This document shows, in pieces, positions 37,469 to 49,800 of a stretch of DNA of 64,000 bases (positions are counted from its first letter, which is position 1; each line of letters opens with the position of its first letter). The notes under the pieces are model-generated. The model ran no database searches. It saw only the letters and a list, made by a program, of their open reading frames with translations, and was not told where the DNA came from. Position numbers and translations under genes: made by a program. The stretch is from CAIOZA01 sp964464375 (GTDB lineage Bacteria; Bacteroidota; Ignavibacteria; Kapaibacteriales; UBA2268), in the NCBI GenBank assembly GCA_964464375.1, contig CAYXFU010000011.1, positions 1-64,000 of the forward strand, read 5' to 3'.

Positions 37469-37526
37469 AAATGTTTTATTGTATTTTAGCAGTGATTTAT
37501 AAAAGATTCTAAAAATTTAACTATAA

Positions 37527-38180
37527 ATGGAATACGATACTTTAAATAGTGAAATAAAAATTATTATTGCCGACGATCATGAAATGGTCAGAACCGGACT
37601 TCGAAGGTTATTGATACTCGATAAGAGTATCAAAGTTCTTGATGAAGCTCAGAATGGTGCAGATGCAGTTAGTATTGTTCGTTATCATCAACCTGATATC
37701 GCATTGCTGGATATACACATGCCTAAAATGGATGGAATAGAGGCAACAATTCTTATTAAAAAGGAATTTCCAGATATTTTGGTTGTTATTTTGACTGCGT
37801 TTGAGGATGCAAAACATCTCGAAAAAGCATTAAATGCAGGTGCCGACGGATATTTGACTAAAGACATTTCTGCAAAACAATTAGTTGAGTCGTTGAGACT
37901 TGTTATGAAGGGCGAACGAGTATTTACTCCTTCTATCATTAATATGATGCAGAAAAAATATGATGTTATAACCGATAACGAACCGCTTGTAACAATAACA
38001 AAGCGGGAACAGATGATTCTGAATCTTGTTGCACAAGGAAAAACAAGCCCTGAAATAGCCGAGGTACTAGACATTAGCTTCAGGACAGTTCAATCTCATA
38101 GGCAGAATTTAATGCAAAAGTTAGGAGTGAATAATTCAGCGGCTCTTATTAATTATGCTTTAAAAAATAACTTAAATTAA
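37527..38180 (+). CDS. NarL/FixJ-type response regulator
   Basis: A 217-residue two-domain regulator. The receiver (about 5-125) has the acidic pair in IIADDHEMVRTG, the phosphorylated Asp near 61 in LLDIHMPKMDG and the Lys in GYLTKDISAKQL. The LuxR-type helix-turn-helix is at 150-215 (TKREQMILNLVAQGKTSPEI, RTVQSHRQNLMQKLGV). It should bind DNA once phosphorylated. No histidine kinase is adjacent; the CHASE sensor at the far end of the surface-protein cluster is one candidate partner. It is the first of two related regulators. Confidence 0.9.
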   Translation: MEYDTLNSEIKIIIADDHEMVRTGLRRLLILDKSIKVLDEAQNGADAVSIVRYHQPDIALLDIHMPKMDGIEATILIKKEFPDILVVILTAFEDAKHLEKALNAGADGYLTKDISAKQLVESLRLVMKGERVFTPSIINMMQKKYDVITDNEPLVTITKREQMILNLVAQGKTSPEIAEVLDISFRTVQSHRQNLMQKLGVNNSAALINYALKNNLN

Positions 38181-38326
38181 ACAGAAAAATTTCTCTTTTT
38201 TTAGCTCATCCGAAAACAACCTTCAATTCGATTGTCATTAGTGATAATTGAGTAGTTCTACTTATTTTTCTATATCATTTTAAAGATTAAATTTGTATCA
38301 CTTAAATAATCAAAAATGGTGATAGT

Positions 38327-38857
38327 ATGTACAATAATTTTAATATGAAATCTTCATACCAAACGATAAAATTACTATTGGCTGATGATTATGAGTTAGT
38401 TAGAATAGGATTAAGAACTATTTTCGAAAAACATACTGATTTTGTTCTGCTTCAGGATGCAATAAATGGTGACGATGCTGTTGAATTAGCTCTATTTCAC
38501 AAACCTGATGTCGTACTAATGGACGTTAAAATGCCCTATTACACTGGGATAGAAGTCGCGGCTATTCTTAACATAAAATATCCTGAAATCAAAATTATTT
38601 TGATTTCAGCCTACGAAGAAGAAGGAATAATAATAGGTAATCTTCCCGAAAATATCAAAGGTTTTCTATTAAAAGATATGATTTCAAAAGATCTCGTTGA
38701 TGCTGTTAGAAAGGTAGATGACGGCTTTTATGTTTTTAGCCGTGAAATATTAGCTAACTATTTAGAATATTTTAAAGAAATTGACGATAGTAATACTAAT
38801 TATATAGTATTTGAGGAAAATCCATTTTCTGAATTGAATAAGGAAGTTTATAATTGA
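38327..38857 (+). CDS. receiver-only NarL-like protein lacking DNA-binding domain
   Basis: A 176-residue relative of the preceding regulator. The receiver is intact (LLADDYELVRIGLRTIF, phosphorylatable Asp near 65 in LMDVKMPYYTG, Lys in GFLLKDMISKD), but after it come only about 40 residues ending in an acidic tail (NPFSELNKEVYN) and no helix-turn-helix. The 126 bases after the stop do not encode a helix-turn-helix in any frame I checked, so this looks like a real single-domain form rather than a frameshift. It may compete for phosphate with the 37527 regulator. GGTGAT lies before the ATG. Confidence 0.75.
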   Translation: MYNNFNMKSSYQTIKLLLADDYELVRIGLRTIFEKHTDFVLLQDAINGDDAVELALFHKPDVVLMDVKMPYYTGIEVAAILNIKYPEIKIILISAYEEEGIIIGNLPENIKGFLLKDMISKDLVDAVRKVDDGFYVFSREILANYLEYFKEIDDSNTNYIVFEENPFSELNKEVYN

Positions 38858-38983
38858 GTATAGTCGTTAAATATTATTTTGGCACAAAAAATGTTAATTC
38901 GAGATAGAATAAGTTGTTAAGCTTAATGAAAATTTAGTTTTAACAAATTGAAAAATAACAAGTTAAACAATAGAAAAAAAATT

Positions 38984-40801
38984 ATGACATATCAATCATT
39001 AAAATTGGCTTCATTTCTCCTATTGTTTGGATTAATAAGCAAAGAAGTCTATTCGCAGACTGATAATGTTGGCATTGGAACAACTACACCGAATAATTCA
39101 GCTGTTCTTGATTTAACTTCAATAACTAAGGGATTTTTAGCTCCCAGAATGACACAAGCCCAAAGGACAGCAATAGTTACTCCTGCTATCGGTCTGTTTG
39201 TTTATCAAACAGATAATCCTGCCGGGTTCTATTACTACAATGGTGCAACATGGATTTACGGTCTAAATGGTACCGGTGCCAGTGCCTTCGCATGGGGATT
39301 AACCGGTAATGCCGGAACCAATCCAACTAATAACTTTGTTGGAACAACTGATAATCAGCCTCTTTACTTCAAATCGAATAGTGTAACTTGGTATATCATT
39401 AATACAAATGGTAGTTTGCAAAGAGATAATGCCGGCAATGCACGTGGTGTGCAAGCAGTAGATTTGCAGAGTAATCGATCAGCCGTTACTCAGGTTGCTA
39501 CAGGAGATTATTCCTTTCTGGCAAATGGATCAAATAATACTGCCACTGGTACTAATTCATTTGTAGGTGGTGGCAATAATAATGAAGCAACTGGTGCAAA
39601 CTCAGCTATATTTGGTGGACAATACCTGAAACTGGGTACATCATCCTTCGGTTTCAATGCTTCAAGTGCATCTCTAGTTGATTTATCAGCTTTTAGTAAT
39701 ATTGGATATATTGGTAATACCAATTTGATGATAGGAAACAGTGACAATACTGCACGGGAATTAAGATTTCTTGAGCCAACAGCAACTCCAGGCACTTCAT
39801 TTTATTCATCTTTTAAAGCACAAACTCAGTCAGCAAATATTACTTATGTTCTTCCTGCCACACAGGGAACTGCAAACACTTTGCTGAAAAATGACGGTTC
39901 CGGCAATCTTAGCTGGTCTGCATCTTCTGGCTGGAATCTAACAGGAAATGCTACCACAGATTCAACTACAAATTTCTTAGGAACTACTGACGATATTCCC
40001 TTTGTACTAAAAACAAACAATACTGAAAGAGTAAGAGTTAGAACTAATGGCCAGATAGGCATATCCTCAAGTTTAGGATTAGGCACAAACGATCCGGCTA
40101 CCAATCTTCATATTTATGAGAATAACACAGATACAGAGCCTGCTATCCAAATTCAACAAGCTTCAACAGGTGATGCGGCTCTACGATTAATTACAAACAC
40201 AAACAGCCAGAATATTTCTGTCGGTATAGACGCTAGCGATAATTCAACATTTAAAGTGTCAAATGCAAGCTCATTAGGTGCTGATGCAAACACTATGATG
40301 AAAATCCACACTCGCAGTGGAAGCGAAGGGATAGTAGAATTTACGAATCAGAGCAGGTCTAGAGCATATTTAGGTGCAGCTCAAACAATTGCTACCGCTA
40401 CTTGGACGCAGGTTAGTTTTGATAACGAATCATTTGATGCCAAAAATGAATTCTCTATCACAAACTATCAATTCACTTGCAAAGAAGCCGGATATTATCA
40501 GGTGAATTCAAGAGTTGAATTTAATACAACAGGCATGACTTTAGGTGGAGCTGCTGATATTCATTGCAGTATTGCCATTTATGTTGATGGCACAGTATAT
40601 TCTATGGGAAATAAATTAGCGTTTAAAGTAAATAATTCTATTGAGCAAATTTATGGGAATGATGCACCGATTGTATCGGACATTGTATATTTAACGGCAG
40701 GACAGATCATAAGTATAAGGGTATATCAAAATATCGGAGGTAATTTACCTTTAAGACCTAATTCCGGTGTATCTTATGTTTCAATACATAAATTAAGTTA
40801 A
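38984..40801 (+). CDS. secreted fibre-like protein with YadA-head-like and C1q-like parts
   Basis: The frame begins with TTG at 38948; the ATG at 38984 gives the signal peptide MTYQSLKLASFLLLFGLISK..YSQ and is preferred (605 residues). The start of the mature part (VGIGTTTPNNSAVLDLTS...GFLAPRMTQAQR) is a module common in Bacteroidota fibre proteins. A stretch with NGSNNTATGTNSFVGGGNN near 180 resembles YadA-type head repeats. A 25-residue unit (W.LTGN..T....NF.GTTD..P) occurs twice. The last 145 residues (about 461-605) read like a C1q/TNF-like trimeric jelly roll (WTQVSFDNESFDA, CKEAGYYQVNSRVEF). There is no T9SS tail. It is 39 bases ahead of the giant gene. Confidence 0.6.
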   Translation: MTYQSLKLASFLLLFGLISKEVYSQTDNVGIGTTTPNNSAVLDLTSITKGFLAPRMTQAQRTAIVTPAIGLFVYQTDNPAGFYYYNGATWIYGLNGTGASAFAWGLTGNAGTNPTNNFVGTTDNQPLYFKSNSVTWYIINTNGSLQRDNAGNARGVQAVDLQSNRSAVTQVATGDYSFLANGSNNTATGTNSFVGGGNNNEATGANSAIFGGQYLKLGTSSFGFNASSASLVDLSAFSNIGYIGNTNLMIGNSDNTARELRFLEPTATPGTSFYSSFKAQTQSANITYVLPATQGTANTLLKNDGSGNLSWSASSGWNLTGNATTDSTTNFLGTTDDIPFVLKTNNTERVRVRTNGQIGISSSLGLGTNDPATNLHIYENNTDTEPAIQIQQASTGDAALRLITNTNSQNISVGIDASDNSTFKVSNASSLGADANTMMKIHTRSGSEGIVEFTNQSRSRAYLGAAQTIATATWTQVSFDNESFDAKNEFSITNYQFTCKEAGYYQVNSRVEFNTTGMTLGGAADIHCSIAIYVDGTVYSMGNKLAFKVNNSIEQIYGNDAPIVSDIVYLTAGQIISIRVYQNIGGNLPLRPNSGVSYVSIHKLS

Positions 40802-40840
40802 TTGAGAATTTTAAAAAAAAGATGAAAAATATGGAAATAA

Positions 40841-43800
40841 ATGAGATATAAAGTGAACCATAAAGGATTTTACTTTTTTAGAGTTTTGATACTGGCTTTT
40901 GTATCAATACTCTCTTTCTCGTTTATGTATGCAGGAGATGTCCTTCAAATAACAAATGGTGGACTTTTTTATATGTCTCCCTCTACTCTTGTTTCAATAA
41001 AAGGAAACGTTAATCTGGATAGTGGAAGTACATTTACCCAAAATGATACCGGTACTGTATATGTTTCCGGTAACATGACAATGAATGGAACTTTTAACTC
41101 CGGAAATGGGGCTTTTATTTTTAATGACACAATGAATACGACTATTGATGGTTCATCGAGTCCGGGATTCAATTTTGTTTATATAAATAAAACTGGTGTC
41201 ATTGATACAGGTTTTTATATAAAGCAAAATATTACGATAAAAAAAGATTTGAATATCAATACTGGCTCTTGCATTCCTGATCAATTTAGAATTTATATCG
41301 GTGGGAACTTTAATAATAATTCTTCATTTATTCAAGGTACTTCTACTGTCGTTTTCAATGGGTCTGCTCAACAATTCATCAATGGTCGTGCTACAACATT
41401 CTATGATTTGTGGGTTAATAAAACAGCCGATACAGTCAAAATAGCTAATGATACAGAGGTTGATCATGCTTTTCGTATAGTGAGCAATTCTGTTTTTAAT
41501 ATTCAAACTTACAATCTAACAATTGGTGAGAATAGCGGAATTTATCCTGATAGTGTTGCAACAGGTAATGATCCTGTAAATGATCCATTTAGTATCAATA
41601 AATATATAACCTGCGAAGGGGACTCAACTACATTAGGTAAAATAATCAGGAAAATTCCTGCCGGTACTCTCGCATCAGACAGAGTAGTAAGATTTCCAAT
41701 CGGGACAAGAGGACCTTCCGGGGGATCAAGCAGAGTCTATTCACCCGGCAGTTTTTTCTTTATGAATGGGATGACTACATTCGGTGCAAATGCTACAATA
41801 TCATTAAAATGTATTCCTGCTGAACATCCGGCAGTTGTATATAGTAATGTCTCATTGAAAAAATACTGGCAGATCTCTTCAACCGGAATTGATACAATTT
41901 ACCGTGGAGGTTTCAATGCCAGATTTGATTATCATGTTTCCGAAGTCCAAGGCGATGAATCAAAATATACATTCTGCTTATTCAGACAATACAGTGCATG
42001 GTTTATTAATCCTGGCTCTGGATCAGGAGTCGAAACAATAAACCATAGATTCCGCGTTGATGAAGTTACCCGTACTAGATTAGATGGAGAATGGACATGT
42101 GGACAACCTGAGAGTGTCTCACTAATTTATTATTCAAGAAAAAGTGGTATATATTCTGATCCAACTTCATGGTCCAGAGCGGGTTATGGTGGTGCTGTTG
42201 CGACCAATGCACCCAACTCTATCAATGATTTAGTATATATTGGTGATAAAGATACCATAACGGTTCAAGCGACACCCTCTTATTTTAATGTTCTAACAGT
42301 TGACACAACCGGTGCTTTACTTATTGCTCAAAATGCATTTTTACAGGGTGATACCTGCATAGTTAAAGATAATACTCTGCTCGGGATTGCAAGTTTAAAT
42401 GGAATCACTGCAGTTGCAGCATCAGGAAATATCCAAACTTCAAGCAGAGTAATCAGTTCAAAATGTATTTTCTTGTTTAATGGAACAGCTGGTCAGGTAA
42501 CAGGCAATGGAATTCCTAATACTATTCGATCGCTAATCGTCCAGAATACAGGAGTAGCTGATAGCTCTGTTACATTATCGCAAAATGTATTAATTTCAGA
42601 TTCACTTGTAATAAACCGTGGAGTACTTGCAACGAGCATTTACAATGTTGATGGTGAAACTCCAGGCAAAACCTTTACAATGCGTGGAGGTGAATTCCAG
42701 TGTTATATTTTCCCATCGAGATACACTTCTCCATCTTTCACAGCAGGAACTATTAATTTCACCGGTTCAAGTTCTGTAACTATACCTAGTGATAGCAGCG
42801 TTTCGGTGCCACCAGTCAAACAGTATTATAATTTGAAAATCTCCGGAGCAAGAGCAGCGAATACTTATGTTACTTTTTCTCCTATTGGTGGAATTATTAT
42901 TAAGAATAATTTTGATATTTCACAATTAACCTGGAATGCAACTCCCAATGCAGATAGATTCATTGTTACAGGATCAAATGTTGTTTTCGATAAAAGTGGA
43001 GGTACGCAGGATATTCCCAGCGATTTGGCAACACCAGCATCATTAACATACAGATTAACCTATTATGATCTAACAATTAGAGGTACTGGTAATAAGAGAC
43101 TTGTTAATGGTAGTGACAGAGTTTATATACGAAATAATCTGTATTTGGAGAAGGATACCCTTTCTGCAAATGGATTCGATATCTGGGTTTTAGGTGACTG
43201 GAACACTACTGCCGGAACAACTTTCCTTGGAGGTAGCAATAAGGTAACTTTCGAAGCTAATGGTGGAACTGATACTATAATCTCTAACGGAATATCTTTC
43301 AATAAAGTTGATATTCGTGGTTCATCGACCGGGTTAGTTCGATTTATTGACAAACTTACAGTTAACGACTCTCTCAATGTATCTAATGTTGAATTTGAAT
43401 CAATGGGTGCAGATACTTTGAAGCTGAATGGTCATTTTACTATCAGCAGTGGAAAATTCATTGCCAATAATGGTACTGTTCTTTTCTCAAATACAAGTTC
43501 AAATCAAACATTTACTCATAGTGGTGTTGGAAATTTACATAATATTTCTGTCAGTAAAACCAGAGGATTAAATGTAAATGTCGCCGGTACTACAGTTTTA
43601 ACAATTCTTGACAGTCTAACTCTGTCAGCCGGTAATATAGGCGGGAGAACTGCTGCCAGACCAGTACTTATGGAAACAGGATCTCAAATAATTCGACCCG
43701 GAGCTACTCCCGGACATATCGACGGAATTTTAAGATTACCTGTTCCACTTAGTGCATCAACTCATAAATTCGATATCGGATTAGGAACTGCTTATGTCCC

Positions 43801-46800
43801 TCTTACTTTAAATATAAATGGTTCAGGTGGTACAGTCGGATATCTGGAAGCTATGACGGATGTCGATACTCTTGCTCCTTTAGTAACTAGTGCAATTTTA
43901 GGAACTCTTGATCCAAATGGTGCAGCACTGGATGTTACCAGAAATGTTCAACGTTACTGGTCATTAAATACAAACTTTACAGGTAATACATTCAATCTGG
44001 GTACCAGAGACTATGATTTAGATGTCAAATATCTGAGGTCAGATTTGAGAGGATCTCCATTAGCCGATTCTTTAAAATTTGAAATGAGGCAGAGAGATGG
44101 CGGAAGCTCAAATACTGGTACATGGTATCGTACAACTACTGGTTTAAGAGCAGATTCATCTATTCAAATAACAGGCAATACATTATTACCTCAGAGTAAA
44201 ACCGAGTATTTCTTTATAGGTGAGCCAAAAATATTTACATTTTATAGCATTGCTACAGGTAATTGGTCATCATCATCTAGTTGGTCAACTGCCGGATATG
44301 GCGGTCAGGCTGCAACTAGATCTCCAATAGCTGCTGATAATGTACTAATTGGCGATGGAAAGCTTATTACTCTTGATGCAAGCACAACTGTGGCAGCTGG
44401 TTTGACAGTTTTAGTTGAAAAAGCCGGACCCAGTGATCTGCCGGGCACATTAATTTGTGGAACAAGAATATTAAGTGGTGCTGGTACATTTACACTGGGA
44501 GATTCAGCTTCTCTAAGTATTGGTAGCACTGCAGGAATAACTACCGCAGGTGCAACAGGCAACATACAAACTTCCGTAAGAAATTACAATGGTTCACCTG
44601 TTGTACATAACAGAGGAAATTTTATCTATACTAGTGCCGGATCAGGGGTACCTCTTGCTGCTGCTGCTGGTAATGGTTTGCCACTTACAATAAATTCATT
44701 AACAGTCAATATGGGCAGCGCTCCTGTTATTTTGACTATTGCTACATCAGGAACTTCATCACCGGCAAGAGTCTTACAGATTAGAGATAGTTTCAATATT
44801 GTCAAGGGTGTAGCAAATATCGGTGACATAATAACAAAACTTGGTGGCAATTTCAGAATAAGTACGAATGGATCTTTTAATCCAGGAACGACCAGAATTG
44901 CTCTTGCCGCAAGCACTGCTGAACAAGTTGATAGTGCTAATACCAAATCAGGATTTATCTGGAATGGTTATAATAATATTCAGGAACTAATTTGTGAAGA
45001 CACAACAAGGCTTTTGAAATTTTCAAGATTCTCATTAAAAAAGCCTGGCGGCGTCGTAATATCTACAAATAATATACATGCACCGGAATTATTATTTTAT
45101 ACTGCTAATAGAGTTAATCTCGATATGAGTACTCATAACAAATATATTATTGTCTATGACGGCGCGGGAACATATTTAATTAATAGACCACTCCCATTAA
45201 ATGTATTTACTGCATTAACTGACCCTTTATACGGTTATGTAGATGGTAGACTCATTAGAGGTATGCAAACTAATGATAACAGAGTCTGGCCTATTGGAAC
45301 AAAAACAAGATATTCACCGGTTGAACTTACTGTTGGTAATGTCAACACAGCTGGTTTGATTGAGGTTGTAGCAACTGACGGCAATCATCCAAAATTTAAT
45401 ACAAACGGTATTCAGATTAAGCCAGCATCAAATATTCAAAGATTTTGGGAAATTAGTACTCCAACAATAGCTACATTCACTCAATTTGCACTAAATGCTG
45501 CCGGTTCATCAGGTAATACAATGAATGTCAGATTGATTTATTATCCCGATGATATCAGAGGAGGAGCTAATCCTGTAAATGATTACTGGATCTTCAGAAA
45601 ACAAAATATTCCACCTGATGGTGTTGGTACTATTGATAAATGGACTAATACTCTTAAAATAGCTAATCCTAATGCAACTAGACTTGCTACTGAAACATCA
45701 GCCAATTTGAATACTCCGGTAGGTGTGAATGGAAACGGAATTTTTTGCGATGTATCCCAATTCTCATCTGCTAATTGTATGACATTAATGGTTGGAGATC
45801 AGAATCAACCAAATGTTAGATACTTTTACAGTCGTCAGGATGGTAACTGGAATGCGAATACTACCTGGTCTCCCTATGGTTATAGTGGAACCGCTTGGGG
45901 TGCAGGAATTTTCCCAAATTTAAATTCCGGTACAGACAATGATATTGTATTAATTGGTGATACTGCCGGGGTAAGTAGAAGAGTCACATTAAATATAGCA
46001 ACCGGTACTGCAACAGCAGTTTATGTTGATAATTTTGGCAGTGATACAAGCAGGGGTACATTATCATGTCTTGGTGAAAATTACATTTCCTGTAATCAAT
46101 ATACTCAGAAGAACGGTGGTCACCTAGAAATTGGTTCTACAAGTGGTATAACGGCTTTAGGTAGTAATTCAGGTAATATAAGAGCCACCGTTACAAGAAA
46201 CTTTAATTGGAATCAATATAATAATAATCATTTCTCTTATATCGGAACGGCAAGCCAGAACACAGGGTCTGGGTTACCAGGAGGATTGCTTTATGGTGAT
46301 TCTGTTGGTGTAGGTATGCTCGAAATAAACAATACGGGGGCTGCCGGTACAAGAACTGTTACTCTTGATAATTCTGTTATGATTCGTGATAGTTTAAAGT
46401 TTACGGCAGGAACACTTGGCTTTGGATCTACAGCCGCTAATGCTCCTTTACATCCGATAACACTAAAAGGGGATTTAGTAAATAATATCACACCTAGCGG
46501 TTCTATTGCGATGACTTCTTTAGCCGCAGCTACAGCAACTAATTTTTATTTTATAGATTCATTGTCGATTCAAAGAATAAGAGGAACGGCTGATTCAACC
46601 ATATTTCCGTCAAATGTAGTTATTAATAAAGCAAATGGAGTGCTCAAAGATACTACTCAGCATGTAAAGATTTTAGGTGATTTTAAGTTTAATAGTCCAA
46701 CAATATTTGATTTGTGTGATACTATATCATTAACACTTGATGCTGCAAGTATTTTCAGTACAACCGGAACATGGGGCACAACAACAATGGTTAAGGTTTC

Positions 46801-49800
46801 AGCTGGTCCGAATACCGGCAAAGTAACTAAATTCTTTACAGCTGGATCCCCAAGAGCTCTCGAATCAATGTTTGTACCTATTGGAGAAGATTCTTTAGGT
46901 TTAAGAACACCAAGATATAGCGCAGCAACCATTAAACTTAATAACATGAATTATGCTGCCGGAGCTTATGCTACTTTAACATTAAGATCATTATATCCAC
47001 ATCCAAATGCACCAGCGGGTAGCCCAAGTATGCTTAAAAAATACTGGAGCGTTTCGAATAGTGGTATAAGCAGATCAGGGCCTACCAGTACAACTGATGT
47101 AAGTTTAATTTATAACCCATTAGAAGTTGTAGGTAATCAGGTCAATTATGTACCTGAGTTCTTTAGACGAGCACCAACCACAGGCTGGTCGTTCAATTTA
47201 AACAATGCAACCGGTGCAGTGTTTGATACAGTTAATAAGGTTATAACAGTGACTGGATCACAGAGAACACCTGATGTTGATTGGACAGCCGGCGATCCAA
47301 GTTCATTCCAATTAGCCAGATCCTATTTTAGCAGAGCAAGCGGTAATTGGGATGCAGTTGCTTCCTGGACAAATGACTCCATAAACAAGCATAACAGTTC
47401 GGATACAGCCTTGAATTATCCAGGATTTTTCCCGGGTGATACAGTTTATATTGATAAGAACAGTGTTATTTCATATAATAGTTCAACTTTGAATCCAATT
47501 CATACTTTAATCATCAGTAATACTCCAACTTTCGGGAATAATGGTGAGCTTCAGTTTGCGACTTCCGCTGGTTCAAATAAATTATTAACAATTAGTAGAA
47601 GTGTAAATATCGGAACAAACGGATTAATTTCTAAGCAAGCCGGTGCTTTCGCTAGCATTGATACATTGCGTATCTACAATGATTTGATAAATGGCGGAAC
47701 AGTTGCAACTAGAGGAATTAATAATATAGCAACGAGTGCAACAAATAGATTAATGCTTGATTTTGTTGGAACTACGAATTCAACTGTTTCCGGTGGCGGC
47801 ATTTTCAATAATCTTGGTATAATAGGTATAAACAAACAAAATTCTTTGGATACCCTAATTAATACATCTACGACTTTTTCTACAGGGTTGACAGGAAGTG
47901 GTAATTTAAGTTTTCTACTGAATTCGGGTGTTTACAGACATGAGAATGTTGGTAGTGCAAGACTAAGTGTTTCAGGCGTATCCATCGACCTGATAATAGC
48001 AGATAATACTTGTATTGACGTTCCTCAAGGAACTGTAACAACCGGAGATGGCTTTGTGATGCAACAAGGAGCATCTGTACTGCTCAGAGGTGGAAATATG
48101 ACTATTGGCGATGCTGCCAATGAGCACTTCCAGTATGAGACTGCTTCTAATGTGACCTTATCGGATGGAAGTATTATGACTGTAGCAGGTAGTTTTAGAA
48201 GAAGGTATATTACATCTTCATTGAATTTCTCAATTTCAGGCTCTTGTGTTTTAAATGCCGTTAATACAGGCTCAACAACTGATATAAACAACAGAAGAGC
48301 CGGGTTCGATATTGGAGCTGCTAATTCTGTTTTCAATCAAACAGGCGGTACAATCAAAGTAATGAGACCTATGGATGTAGCAACTGGATTAAAAGATCCA
48401 GATTATAATAATAACTCAGAAAATTTTACTGTGACTGGTGGAACTGTTCAAATGGGGGATTCAACCGTCAATACTCCGGTTCAACCATTCACGATACTTT
48501 CTTATCCACCATTTTGGAACTTGGATATCCAAAATACATTTACACAATCACTTACATTTGGTAATAACTTAACTACTATCAGAAATGATCTAACAGTTCG
48601 AAATAAATCGACTGCTACACTTAACGGTCAAAACCTAAATTTAGGTGGTGATTTTATCACTTTAGGTAACGGAACATTTTTGCTTGGCACTACCGGTTCC
48701 CGTGATATTACATTTATAGGTGATACATCCGCTAATCCACCAACAAAGAAATACCAGACTCTTTCACTTGGTAATGCACTAAGTGATAAATTCTTTAATA
48801 TTTCGCTTAATAAGCCATCGGGTGGACAAGTAATACTCTCACCGACATTATCAAACTCCAATATGATTATTACCAATGAATTGGATTTTGATATTGGCAA
48901 TAAGGGTATTATTTATACCGGGACCAACCGTTTTCTCCAATTAGGTACTAACGGTACTGATGTTGCGGCTATTCAAAGACTTGGTTTGGGTCACGTCGCC
49001 GGAGAAATGAGATGGTGGACCGGTGACGGAGTACAAATACAAAACTTTCCTGTTGGTGATACGTTACAATATACACCTGCTATCTTCCAAAGTACAGCTG
49101 GAAATGGTACTCCAGGTTTACTGAGTGTTACTGCTTATGGATCGAATCATCTGGATATAGTTGCTTTGAGAACTGCAATTGGTGTTGATACTACAAAGAA
49201 TATTTATAGATACTGGAGAGTTATACCAACGGCTAGCCTAGGTTATTCTCTAGGAAGCTCCGGTAGAACCTATAGTCTGTCTTTGCAATATATTCCGGGA
49301 AATTATCCAACAGGAGATGTGCGAAATTCCGCTGATTATACATTGTTCGAACATTATATAAGAGTTCCTGATTATCCAACAGCAGGCACTTGGGATGTGA
49401 CTACTTTAGCAAGTTATTCTGATACGACAGCAGTTTCTACAGCAAATGACGCATTTGGTGACTTTTTGATTGCAGAAAACGTTGGTAGAAACTTTTATAG
49501 CATTGCCAATGGCGATTGGAATCAACCTTCTACCTGGTCGAATACAGATTATACAGGGGCTGCTTCAATAGATTATCCTAGAAGATATGGAGATCGAATA
49601 TTTATTGGTAATGGGAAAAGTGTTGTCTTGTCATTATCCAACCCAAATGTCAGGTCAGTAACTATAGAGAAATACAACAATCTTCCCGGATCTCTGGCTA
49701 TTCAGGATGACAGATTTATAAAGGGTATATCATTCATTCTAAAAGATGATTGTACAATTAAAACTACTGACGGTTACGGATTCACTTCTCTGGGTGGACC

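Noticed and set aside
37688..38074. 128-codon minus-strand ORF
   Set aside because: It is antisense to the response regulator; a shadow of a real gene.
38184..38210. terminator after the response regulator
   Set aside because: AGAAA/TTTCT before CTTTTTTT has only a five-base AT stem, too weak to call.
38984..40801. prophage tail-fibre gene
   Set aside because: It has a signal peptide and no phage structural, integrase or lysis genes around it.
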